Of a stretch of 64,000 nucleotides of DNA, positions 1 through 11,410 are shown piece by piece; positions within the stretch are counted from its first letter, which is position 1; every line of letters starts with the position of its first letter. The DNA comes from Smittia aterrima. Its lineage: Eukaryota > Arthropoda > Insecta > Diptera > Chironomidae. The DNA is taken from NCBI GenBank assembly GCA_033063855.1, contig CP093830.1:17794854-17858853 (forward strand), given 5' to 3'. Under the pieces are notes generated by a model. The model worked only from the letters and a program-made list of their open reading frames with translations. It was not told where the DNA came from and ran no database searches. The position numbers and the translations under genes are program-made.

Positions 1-2325
1 CATGCGAAAAATGGCAACGAAACAGAAAGGGATTGGAGAACGGAGACGAGGAGGAAAAACATTTTCATTTACAACTGAATTGTCGTTGGTCGGGGCGAGT
101 AATTAACATTCAATTAAAATGAGAAGCTTATCAATTTGTCCACCACATTTATCATCGCGTCACCGCCAACGACGATGAATTAATTCTCAATTACGAGAAA
201 GTCGATGTTGAAGAGAACACAAATAATATTTTTAAGTGATTGACATAAATGATGATTGATTTCGAGAACGAAGCGAGTTGTTGAGTTCAATGTGATACTC
301 GGAAGGTAACGACAAACAGTTTCCATGGTGATGACAGAAGCAATTTCCTTATCTCGACTTTAAAATCTCTCGCCGCACTCTCATAAGCTGCATTAGTGGT
401 TATTTGTGATTTAATTCTTCGAAAGTCGTCGAGTTTATCTTGATTAAATTAGAATTGAGCTTGGTTTTTGCGGAGGGGAAAGTGGATAATGACTTCGATT
501 TAAATTACAATCCGAATTAGATTTCTTTATCTCTGTTCTGTCATTGCACGAACGCTCTAGTAAGATCCTAACTCTCTCTCGATCATTATCCGCCATAAAT
601 AATCTCTGCGAACAAATCTTTTTCATTCACTGTCGGCAAAGTTTGGTAATGAAGCAACCAATCGTCGAAACCCCGCTGAGCGCGAGTAACATGTGGCATT
701 ATGGACGATAATCTGAAAATTATGTGCCGAGGGGACGTCGACGAAAAAAAAGTCCTGGAACATAATTAAATTTTTTCATGGTTGGAAAATATTTTCCGGA
801 TTAGATAAGCCAAAGCGAGCTCGCCCCATTTGCTTCTGGAAATTCTTTAAATTTTCGAATCGTTTCATTTTATTTAAAGTTGAATTCTTAAAGTCATCGT
901 CACGGAAGTTATCTTGAGAGAGATTTTGGATGGTCAATCGAGAGTCCGAGAACATAATTCAATTAAGATATTTCTGCTGAATGATCTGGAATGGAATTAT
1001 TTGTGCTCTCGTAAACTAGAACCTTAGCAGTTTCTCTCGCTTTTATAGTTTTCCACCTTGTTGGCGATAAAGCTTTTCCGTTCTTTCTAATTTTAGAGAA
1101 TGCGTGTGCCTAGTTTTTAATGGGCCTCGCATGATAAACTTTCAGCTAGAGAATTAATGAAGGACACTTGGATGGTTCATACATTCAATGCAGTGTGAAT
1201 AACAACGAGTTTTCATTGTCCAATGGTGCATGAAGTTTCTCTCCCTTAGCCGATCGCCATAGAAATTCACGAATGAAGTGAACCATGAGCAATATTGAAC
1301 CATAACAACACAATATGCTAACCAGGTGGATGAAGGCTCCTTTTTATGATTTCCGATACCGAGTAAATAAATTCATAATTTAATATTCACTTCCGTCTGG
1401 TGAAAAATTTGAATGCAAATTGCGTGACTCGATGCCTTTTGTTCAAAAATGTGTGGAAAGCGCTTTTCTTTGTTGCCGACGATTTTCGTAATCAATAAAT
1501 GAGCAATGAAAATTTGAACGAGATTTTCGTTTAACATTTAAATAAAGATGATTTGTCGAAGAAGAAAATTCTGTTAAACAAGGAAAGGAATTGCACAAGC
1601 AGAGGAACGATTTTGTAAATGAAACTCTTGCGCAATCCTCTCTCCCTTAGAACTCACTCTCAGTTCTCTCTCTTAGTGAAATGCACAAGAAGAAAGAATG
1701 TTTATGCTGCTCACTGAAAAATATTTCGAAGCATGATTCAGTCATCGTTCAGCGTTTCTTCCGGTCGGTTTGTTTTCAACGGCGATCCGAACAAGTAAAT
1801 GTGTTGAGACTTAAGTAAAATGTTGAAAGTGCTTGACGAAGTGTTCTCAAGAATTTAGCGGAAGAGATTCTTATGAAATTGAACGAAGGTCCAGAAATGG
1901 AGAATTCATTAAAAATTATTTAAAAAGTGCTAAGTACAGATATTTATAAAGTTTCGACATTAATCAACTGATTAATTAAGTACCTTCGCGTGATATAAAA
2001 AATCAATAGAGCTGAGCTGAGAAAAAGTTTTGCAACGAACAACGAGGATAAAGTTTTCTTTCCGTTTACGATCCTCCCTCCGCAGTTCGATGAAAAATTC
2101 GACAAAAAAAGGCTTCGCCGAGGAAAGAAAGTTCTCAATTTAAATATTCAATGTGATAAAGAGCATCGCGATTCGCGACAAAGGAAAAAGATTTTAACGA
2201 CAAAAGAAAGTTAAAAACAATAAAAACTTTTCCCGGCGAAAAACAAATTGAAAGACAGAGTTCGTCGTTGGATTATCCGCAAAGGAAAATTACGTCAAAG
2301 AGAGAGATCTAAGAGAAGCTTCAAC
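1..2325. other. Non-coding flank upstream of the Ig-domain gene
   Basis: No coding region is supported here. Open frames are short, mostly start at non-ATG codons and show no recognisable family. The last few hundred bases before 2326 should contain the promoter and 5' UTR of the Ig/FN3 gene, but I see no clear TATA box or initiator. The sequence directly before the start codon (CAAC-ATG) suits an insect translation start. Confidence 0.5.
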
Positions 2326-5300
2326 ATGCTGCAAACAATGTGGAATATTAAATGGATATTAGTTTTTGTAAACACATTCCTGCTTATATGCTTAGAAGGT
2401 AAGCTGCATTGTTTGGGTCCCTAAGAGGATTTCGACTCTTCACTCGTCGCTCTAAGAGCAGAACCAGAGCAGAAAGAAAACATATTGACAGATTATTTGC
2501 ATTTGTAAACATTGGGCAACGTTGAGTATTTCGTTACCTTTTCCTTCCTCTTTTGAAGCGGAAAAACCTTTTCTTTCACTAACTTATTGAATAACTTCAG
2601 AGTCGCTGAAGCTTTAACGATCTTCCTTATTCTTCTTCTTAACTTTAACAAAGAACCTTATCTCGAGAATCTTTTCGTCTATTTGCTTAGGTCGAGAGAG
2701 AAACTCTTGAATAGTTTCATGAATTTATGGTTCACTTGAAATCGTTTCCGAAGATAATTAAAGTGGTTGAGACTAGTCCTAAAGAAATATTTACATAAAT
2801 TCTCTTTCGTCGTCCGAGAGCTCAATTGGAATTGTCATGCGAGTTTAAGAGAATTTCTTTGGAATTTATTTTTATTTTTTCTGCAAACTGTCACATTATT
2901 TATCTGAGACAAAAGATCAGGACCAGAGGCTTAATTGTTAATTAAGTTCAATTAATATTAATTTAAATGTGCTTGTGATGACTTTTGGAAAGTAACCGCT
3001 ATGTGTCTTGGATTAGTCTCGATTGTGGCAAGCAATTAAAAGCCTGAAAGACCTCAATTAAACAATTTCGTCTCAATGAATTCAAAGCGAAAACTTCCTA
3101 TCAGGCCTTTCGTTTATTCAACGACAAATTGCTTTTATCGCTTACATTTGACATTGCATTTGTTCATCAAAGTAGAAAGAACCGTATCGGAAGTGCGTAA
3201 TGACACATAATTAAATGTTCGAGTCCCTAAATTGCTCTCTGTCCGTTAGGAAGAAAAAAAAATAAAAAGTTTGTGCTCATAGAAATTTAATTTCAAACTC
3301 AAAGTGAAGTGAAATTAGTTCCGCTTTGGAAATATTAAAATTCTCAAAGACCAAACTTGTAATTACACCAATAACCATTAAAGCGATTTCGATCTCCTCT
3401 TCCTCTTCAAAAAGCGAACGAGAAACGAAATGATACGTTTTTAAAAAGGAGGTTGGCCATGTTGGACCTCATTTGGATGATTATTAATTAATTATAGATT
3501 TTACTCAACGGCTGGGCTATAATTCCTACAAGTAATGCTTTTGATATGATAAATGAGGCAGCTGAGCATTAGAACTGCTTCTTCTCCTTCAGTCGCTTTA
3601 GAGTTTAGACGTTTTTTGTTAATTTTATTATTCAAATTTCTCTTTCTCTCGTTTAGAGTTTTTAATGCGTGCACGCTAAACGAACATTCATAATTTAATA
3701 ATTAATGAAAAATTATTCCTTCTCGAATTAAGATTGATTCATGAAGAAAGCTCAATCTCTCTCGTTCGCTCGCTCGTCTGTCTCAAGTCTCAAGCGAGAA
3801 TGTCTAATCTCATTTAAAATTCCATTAAGAGAATTTTCAATCATAATAACAGTTTAAAGAAAGGTTTATCTCTCGCCGTGCTTTTCCTCAGCGCCATCCG
3901 TTTCATTCTTCGTCTCGACACTAAGCTGCTTCCTCTCTCTCTTCTACTAAAGAGTCAATAGTGCGATAAGAGCAGAGAATGCGCGCCAATAATGATAGAA
4001 CCAACCATAAAAGCTCCTATTGTTGATAAGAAGAAACTTCATCCCATCACAAATTCTTCGATTAAGTGTCGAGGTTTACCCATGATAGCTTTCTACCCTG
4101 TTTTATGAGACTTCCACTCTCACTTTTTGTTGTGAGCCGCTATCGAGGAAAATCTATTTTCCCTTTTTCTTCCCTTCATCTCAACACAGATTACGACTCG
4201 AGCATAAAAAGAAAGCAAGGGCACGAAAATGGTGAAGAAGATTACCAGCGATTTTTCACTTGCATAAGCACTTCTTCGATCCCCTTATCATCTCTCCCAA
4301 GAGAGAGAGAAAGGAAAAGAAGAATGAATGTTGCGTTTATTTGCGGAAAATAATTTATGTGTACTTTAGCAGCTTCGATGGGTTAAGGAAGAAGAAATCC
4401 TGATAACAGACAGCTAGCGAGACAGAGAAGTCGAAAAGAAATTCCTTATTGGCAAATATTCTTCTTTCTCCCTTATCTCGTCTCATGTGTATTCGGTATT
4501 AAGTCAAATAAGAGCGATAATGCGCTCGAACATGCCATGAATGTTGGCAGTTTACAAACAAAATTCTTCCGGACGGGTGTTTGGGAGATGTCGACGACGG
4601 CCACCAGTAAACATAATCGATAGAATCATCCTCGAACTGTTTACCTTTCGACTCACACAAACCGTCAATTTATTTCACATTTGGGGAGAGAGACACAACA
4701 AAATCTTGCCATAAATTCTCGTCTTTCACATCACGCCAGGACATAAACTTTTATCAACTCTCAGTAATCTCACCTTTTCATAAATTGTAGCGTAAAAGTC
4801 ACTGCACTTTCTACTCCTCCCTCCCTCCTCTTCTTCCCTTTGAATTTCTTTTGTTGGAAACTCGTAAAACACGAATGAACCTCCACGAAAAATTATGTAA
4901 ATGAAGTCATTAAACGACGGCATGCGGCAGAATGTGTGAAGATCATAAATTTCTGAAACATAAAAACTCTCACTCGTTCGTTCTTCTGTCCCGCAAAGTT
5001 CTAAAAACCTAATTAAACTTTTTATTTTACTGTTTGCTGACGAAGAGCGCTGTGCGGCATTAATCAAGCGATGAACCGAAGCGTTAGCAGCTTAAGCAGA
5101 CAAGATTAAACTTCTCTTAGTTAAAGTGGAAACGTTTTTATTTTTTGTTCATTTGTTCGTTGAACAAACTGCAGTGCATTAGCTTCACATGAAATTTGAT
5201 GACTCAGATTTCGTCAAGGGGTCCCTTCCAATGTTTGTTTCACATGGCGAATCCTAAAGCTTTGTAATGATTAGATTAAGATCAACCTTGTCGGCATTGT

Positions 5301-8300
5301 GTGTGTGGCGGTTCCTTTGTAATTATTTTATTATTGCGCTCATAAGGGTTCTGCAATATATCGGGGACGTCTCGAAGGAAATGTTGTTCGAGGGTTCCGA
5401 TTTTATTTTTTTACCTTTGTTGATGACCTTTCGTGCTTTGTTCTTTCTAAAACTGTTTATTCAGCTTTTGACGGAAAGCTGAAATTTAGTTTTTTCATTA
5501 GAATAAAAGCAAACGCGAGTCGCATTCATCAGCGGAATTACAGATGGAAATGATTATAAAAGTTTTTTTGGTCATGTGATTGCCTCATTGACGAGTTAGA
5601 GAGTCTTTCACATTCGTGAACAATAAAACATTAAATTACCATCCAAGCGAGCAAAAGAAAATCAATAACCTTAATGCACTTCACGATTATCGAGATTTAT
5701 CAAAGATACTTTTAAGCTGCACAAAGACTCATAAATTCTTCAAACGAATCGTACGTCTGCTCATAGCTTTGTGCAGTTGTTAACACATAAGGGAAAGAAA
5801 CATTTCGGAAGAGCGCGTCATGCTTTTTTTTATCGAAGAATTTCTTCTACCTGCTGTCAATCGGGTCGCTTTGTTGTTATGAAACCAAACCTATAAACAT
5901 AACAAAGGCGGCATTATTCAATAAATATTCTTTTGGCTCTCTCTCTATCTCTGTGTCTATCCACGCTCGGATATCATATCTGAGAGGTGTATAATCCATG
6001 TAATTGGTAACGTGCAGAGCCGCTTTATAAGTTTATTGATTATTTTTCATTAATATCTTAAATCATCAAGGCAGGTCTGTGGCTTTGTTTGCCTCTCGAG
6101 TCTCGACGTAGAGGAGAACGAGAGGGAAATGAAAGAATAACAATAAAAGTGAACTTTTTTAAATTAATTTTTTTTTTCGTTATTCAGCATCATCGAAAAT
6201 TCTTTCTCGTAAAATTCGTTGCGGCTCTTCAACAACATTTTGTTTACTTTTAATTCTCGATCATTTAAAGTGAATAATGAAAACAAAATGTTGCAGCATG
6301 GGAATTGAATTTTCGACTCAGAGGAAGGGTCACTTTGCCTTTGAGGTGTTTGCTTAGGATGATTCCGTGTCTTGAAGTTTCTAAATGATTTTCTGGTCGT
6401 TTCGTTATTAACGTAATTATCAAACTATTGTGAAATGCAATTTAAATAAAAACTAACTAAACTCTTTTATGATCACAACCGAGAGGCATCATTACTCGTT
6501 GTGTGGTGGGAAGAAAGAAACTTCGGCCTACGTTTGAACTTTAAATAGAGATAATTGGTTTCTTGCTTTACGACGAAAGCGCAGATTTTAATGATTTGAA
6601 AATGATATTTATGGTTGAAAGTATTTTCAGAGTGGGCGATGAAAAATAATTCGATAATCTTGAAAATATAATTTATGGGAAAATCCTTGACAACAACTTT
6701 CAATTTTCCCTTTTCCCTTCTTCACAATAATTTACCTTTTCAATAAAAGGCTTCCACTCAAAAGGGAATCCAAAAGTTACATAACTGATCAACAAATCCG
6801 TCATCAGAATGGAATGAGGACCCATCATCCGCTCATTCATTTTTTGTTTGTGACAGTTGATTCAAACAATTTTATAATGAGGGACAAAGAAATTTGTTGA
6901 AAGCTTTTTCGGCCTTTTTTTTCGCCACATGAAAGATGGGCGAGCAAGTGAGCGACCCTTTTAGGAGAAGCCATGGTAACTCTTTTTGAATGGCAGCGGG
7001 GGAGAAATTAGATTAGCCTCATATCAACCTACGGCGAACGTTTATCATAACAAGCTCTTTCTGGCCGCAATGCTCTTACAACGACGCTCATTACTCTAAC
7101 TCGATCTCATTTTTCATTTTTCCGCTTTCCTTCTCCCCGCAGAAATAGGAGCCATACCGACATATCAAGATAACCATCTAGAAGATGATAGATTCTCGCC
7201 AGGATTTATCACGCTAGGACAGAAGTATAGGTGAGTTAGACGAGACCCGCGGGGATGTGAAAAACAACGAAACGATCACTTCACTAACGAGCATTCTTTT
7301 ATTACAGTTACGCAGTTGGCTCGACAGTCATTTTGCCATGTAAAATTAACGAAACCGGTACGTGCTTTCGTCCTTTTTTTCTTTCTAACATTAAAAGATT
7401 TTCCGTCGTCCAGGGAAGAATTTCCATTTAATTTTTTTTCGTCTTTACGATTGAGTTTGAAACCCTGTGAACGACCTTGCGCTTAGCTGTCGAGAGCTTT
7501 TTTTTATCGTCTTTACTGTCCCGTGAGCTAAATGATTAATTATTTCTGCAGACAAAAATATTCAATACGTGTTAGCGTGGAAACGAGGCAATGCAGTGCT
7601 GACAGCTGGAAACGTAAAAGTGACAATGAATCCTCGGATACGCTTGATACCCGTCCACGAACTACCAGAAGTCAACGGGGTATCCGAGAAGTCCCCCACA
7701 GGCTACAATTTGGAATTGCGTGATGTTAGGACCGTCGATGCTGGCGAGTATGCTTGTCAGATTGGAACGTTGGAGCCGAAGGAAATCGTTCATACTTTGG
7801 AGGTTTTAGTTCCACCGAAAATCGATTTCGTTTCTCCGACTGGTGGAAGATTAGACGTAGCCAAAGGTTCTCCAATTCGTTTGGAATGTCGTGGCTCAGG
7901 AAATCCGATGCCGAAAATCTACTGGTCGAGAAAGGTACGATTGTCATTTTGTGTTTTTTTTTTTATTTTTTCTCTTTTGCGCTTTTTTTGATTGAAATGA
8001 AAAACTTTTTTTCCTTTGACTCATCCGCAGAACAATAATATGCCAAACGGAGAGAATAATGTGACGGGAAATGTTTATGAGATCCTTCATGCTGATCGTT
8101 ACTCCGCTGGACATTACTTTTGCACAGCTGACAATCGAGTTGGTGCGGCTGACAGGAGGGAAATTTTCGTGAATGTTTTATGTAAGAAAACAATTTTCAT
8201 CATTTTACGAATTTGTTTTATCATTTCCCTTTCCTTTCGCAGTCGCCCCTGAAATCGAAGTGGATCGCGCTTTTATTCACACCGGCGTCGGTTATGAAGC

Positions 8301-9744
8301 GCAATTAACGTGTTCAGTTCATTCTGAACCGCCAGCAAACATTGTCTGGTATAAAGATACGACCCAATTAGGAACCACAGAACAACATTCTCTACAGGTA
8401 AAGAGCAAATATTTGAAGTTTTCTTTTAATAGTTCATGAACATGCAAACATTATTCTCGCTCGCTTACTCTCTGTCATGAAATGCTTCATAGCAATCAAA
8501 CGAAAATATGTTTCAAAAATACATTTCGTGTTGTTTATTTGATTCGTTTGATCGTAAACTTTAAATTAAGGTATTACTCGACTTGGTGAAAATTCTTTTT
8601 CTTCGAATGTCAGAGTGAAATGTTCAGAGTGAAACGAGAAATCAGAGCTGAACTTATTTCGATTCATGAACCGAAGAATTATTTGTTCACCTTTGTGAGG
8701 TTGAGAACATCTGCCCTAACATTGAAACCTCGAAACTTCACTTAACATTTCTCGTCTCGTTCTCCTCCTTCTATCCACAGAACCGAGGCTACAAACACTC
8801 ACTCGTAATTCGTAACGTAACGTACATAGACTTGGGCAACTATACTTGTCAGGCGTCCAACAACTTAGGCAAGGATCGTGGATCTCTGACATTGAGTGGC
8901 ATTCCAACTCAGTGCTCTTTCGATTCGGTAAGTAAATGGTGAAGCGATATTCTCTCTCGTAACGTGACATGGCGTGCACTGTCTCGATGAGATTCCTGAA
9001 AATATCTTTTCTGATTTGAAATTGAAAACAAACATTTACAGAAAGCAATCAGCGACTACCGAGATCGATACAACATCACATGGACTGTTCAGAGTCACTC
9101 TCCGATTCGAGAGTATCGATTATTTTATCGCAAACAAACGACAAAGTCCTACATGTTGACGCATCAGATTCAGCAACATCTCGATAAATCTTATGAGAAT
9201 GCTGTTGTGGTCGGTAGTCAACATCACTACTCTCCACCGTACGCCACAGGCTTATCTGATCAATGGGAGAACGTTGTGATCCCTGAGAACTTCCCAGAAT
9301 ATTATCCATCTCATCCATCGACGTTCAATCTCAACGAATATCACTACAACAGTCACATCAACACTCATCACCACATGAGTTACTTAATTAAAAATCTTTC
9401 GCCGGCAACTAATTACGAGGCACGCGTTCAAGCCCGCAACGACCATGGCTGGAACAAATTGTCAAACGTTTTTCACTTTTCGACACGATCCGAGGGTGAG
9501 TCTCAAAAGAAAAAAAAAATAAGGAAACTCAATTTCCTGTTTATTTATGCTTATGTTTTCTCATTTATTTTTCTCTTAATTAGATATTGAACTAGAACCA
9601 TCGCACTCTCCCACCGTTTTGCGCAGCGCTGGCCTATTGGACAAGGGTTGGCTCAGTAGCTCAGCATCTGCCAACGCGGGAAATCTAATCAATATTTATT
9701 CTGCAATGCTGTGTATTTTGCTCGCTTCGATGCTAAAACATTAA
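2326..9744 (+). CDS. Lachesin/IgLON-like GPI-anchored cell adhesion protein (3 Ig + 1 FN3)
   Basis: Exons: 2326-2398, 7143-7230, 7308-7357, 7552-7934, 8031-8181, 8243-8397, 8781-8927, 9042-9495 and 9584-9744. All borders are GT-AG, the phases agree, and the product is 553 residues. Residues 1-24 are a hydrophobic signal peptide. Ig1 has Cys65 and Cys139 with Trp80 and a DAGEYACQ motif. Ig2 has Cys183 and Cys229 with Trp195. Ig3 has Cys272 and Cys323 with Trp284. A fibronectin III domain spans about 350-500 (Trp363, HSPIREY, then NYEARVQARN) and carries a His/Tyr-rich insertion of roughly 60 residues. The tail has a small-residue Ser/Ala/Gly stretch and a final hydrophobic segment, as in GPI-anchored proteins. 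This layout is known from insect surface adhesion proteins of the lachesin, klingon and wrapper group; the FN3 sequence reminded me most of the Drosophila CG34353 type. A role in neuronal or glial adhesion is inferred. The class is secure, the exact orthologue is not. Confidence 0.93.
2399..7142 (+). other. Large first intron of the Ig/FN3 gene
   Basis: The intron begins GTAAGC after the signal-peptide exon and ends in a pyrimidine-rich tract with CAG at 7142. At 4.7 kb it is far longer than the other introns of the gene (77-383 bp). No coding exon was found inside it. The frame at 5267-5482 is a short hydrophobic open frame with no recognised family. The intron contains one member (about 4231-4500) of a repeated pair whose other copy lies near 33.6 kb. 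Long first introns of neural adhesion genes often carry enhancers; that is inference here. Confidence 0.8.
4231..4500 (+). repeat. Diverged duplicate segment, copy 1 (partner 33549-33770)
   Basis: By eye this matches 33549-33770 in the same orientation. Shared strings in the same order include GAAGATTA near the start, the 15-mer GGAAAATAATTTATG (near 4346 and 33633), GATGGGTT, TTATTGGCAAA and ATTCGGT. It lies inside the first intron of the Ig/FN3 gene and has no coding potential. Confidence 0.6.
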
Positions 9745-10320
9745 TTAATTAATTTATATGGCAGAGCGTGAGAGAGAAAGAGAAAACGATGAAATAATGC
9801 GAAATGAAAAAAATGTTTTATAATATTTCACGTTTAACAAGATTTTGAAGATGCAAAAAAAAAGATGATGAGCAAGCTGAGGAAACGTATAGGCCTGAAC
9901 GAACTGTAACACGATAAAAAATTATGTGAGGAAAAATTATTTATAGATAAACGTGAGAACAGAAGAATTATTGATCCCCAGACGAAAAACATTTATGGTG
10001 AACTCATTGTGTACATAAACTTTAAGATTCGCATAACGTGACAACAGCAAACATTTTTGACCTGTAAATAATTTCTTTATTTTTGTATGGGACCACGTCG
10101 TGATTTTCTATGATAACAAAAAACAAAAAGAGTTGACCTTTGACCTTTGTTGCTATTTCTTTCTCTCGAAGTCTCTAATTTGCATTCCGACCGAAGACTT
10201 TTTCTAATTTGTTTGCTTAAGAGATTAATTTGTAATTTGTAATTTTATTTTTCTCATCGATAAGATTTATTCAATAAATTCACCTAATGATGTAAGAATA
10301 AACACAAAATCTTGTTTTAT
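9745..10320 (+). other. Probable 3' UTR with poly(A) signals of the Ig/FN3 gene
   Basis: AT-rich sequence follows the TAA stop. Canonical AATAAA signals occur at 10273-10278 and 10297-10302, followed by a T-rich stretch. This suggests a 3' UTR of about 560-590 bases. The transcript end itself is not visible in the DNA. Confidence 0.55.
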
Positions 10321-10479
10321 TGTCCACAGGAGCCTCCCGACGATTCATCATAAACATTTAAATAAATTTCCTCTTTACAGCCATGTCAGGATATAAAATG
10401 TCTCTCTCTCGACTGTCGAGTGCCTTTTCACGTCGCAATGAATTTAAATTCGACATTGTTCAACAAGCGAACGCTTTTT

Positions 10480-10830
10480 GCCTTCGTCTTTTCAACTTCA
10501 ACAGTCAGCAGATGTCATCTGATATTTCTTCTCGTTCGGTGATGCAACGAGGCAATTTTTCACGATGCTTGAACTCGATTAGAGCTAATGAAAGGAGCAA
10601 AACTGTTCATATTTCCTTTACTCGAAGCAATAATGAAACCCTTTTTGACATCAACAGCGACGACATCGCTCATAACACAACAGCATCAAGCTGAGAGATT
10701 TTTCCTTCCCTCATTCAGTCGAATGAATGAACGCTACATGCCGCACATTGGTTAGCTAGCTGGTGCTTCGTCTATTTAATTAGCATGAAAAGGGATGTTA
10801 GTTAATAAATCAATTGAGTAAATAAGGGAA
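10480..10830 (+). repeat. Diverged segmental duplicate A1 (partner 23025-23340)
   Basis: Matches 23025-23340 in the same orientation with many small indels. Shared strings in order include GTCAGCAGATGTCAT, GAGCTAATGAA, ATGCCGCACATT, TTTAATTA with a following CATGA, and GTTAATAAATCAATTGAGT (near 10800 and 23312). The open frame at 10383-10694 overlaps this block but is not maintained in the partner, so I do not treat it as a gene. Confidence 0.7.
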
Positions 10831-11209
10831 AAATATTAAAAGCGATTTTGAACTTCATAATAAGCATGCATAAACCTCTCATAAAGGCGTCGTCGTTCTT
10901 TATTCAAATTTACTCTTTGTTTGGCATGAAACTTGATTCTTTTGCATTTAGACTCGACAAAGAATATTTTTATTTTCGCAGGGACGAGATGATCAAGAAG
11001 AAGAAAGAAACTTTTCGGTCTCTCGCTCAGACGTTTTGTGAAAGAAATGATTTCGAACAAAAGACTCGTTGATGAAAGCATATGGATTTATGATTATGCC
11101 AATTCACGATTCGCTGAATTGTTATTTTTGACAAATTTCAAAATCGAACAGCGGAGAGACATGCAGAGACGAGATTCATTAGCGAAACGAGCTGATTCGT
11201 CGGCAATTT

Positions 11210-11410
11210 GATGAGAAAATTAATCTCATGCATCAATTTAATCAATCTCGTCGTGTCAGAAGAGGGAAATGTGAGAATCGAAAGCCGATTTCGTTTCAAT
11301 TAACATTCCAAATGAATTTGCTCTTTGACATTGGCAATGAATTTTCAAAATGACGAGTTTGTCTGGTGAGATTTGTTTAATGAGTTTCATAATTGAATCA
11401 CATTGAGCGC
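11210..11410 (+). repeat. Diverged segmental duplicate A2 (partner 23450-23645)
   Basis: The best anchor is TTGACATTGGCARTGAA (near 11325 and 23565), followed in both copies by AATTGAAT and a GAGCG string about 70 bases on. Order and orientation continue from the A1/B1 pair. Confidence 0.5.

Noticed and set aside
10383..10694. Possible small gene after the Ig/FN3 gene
   Set aside because: The frame is broken by indels in its duplicate at 23025-23340, so the sequence does not behave as coding.
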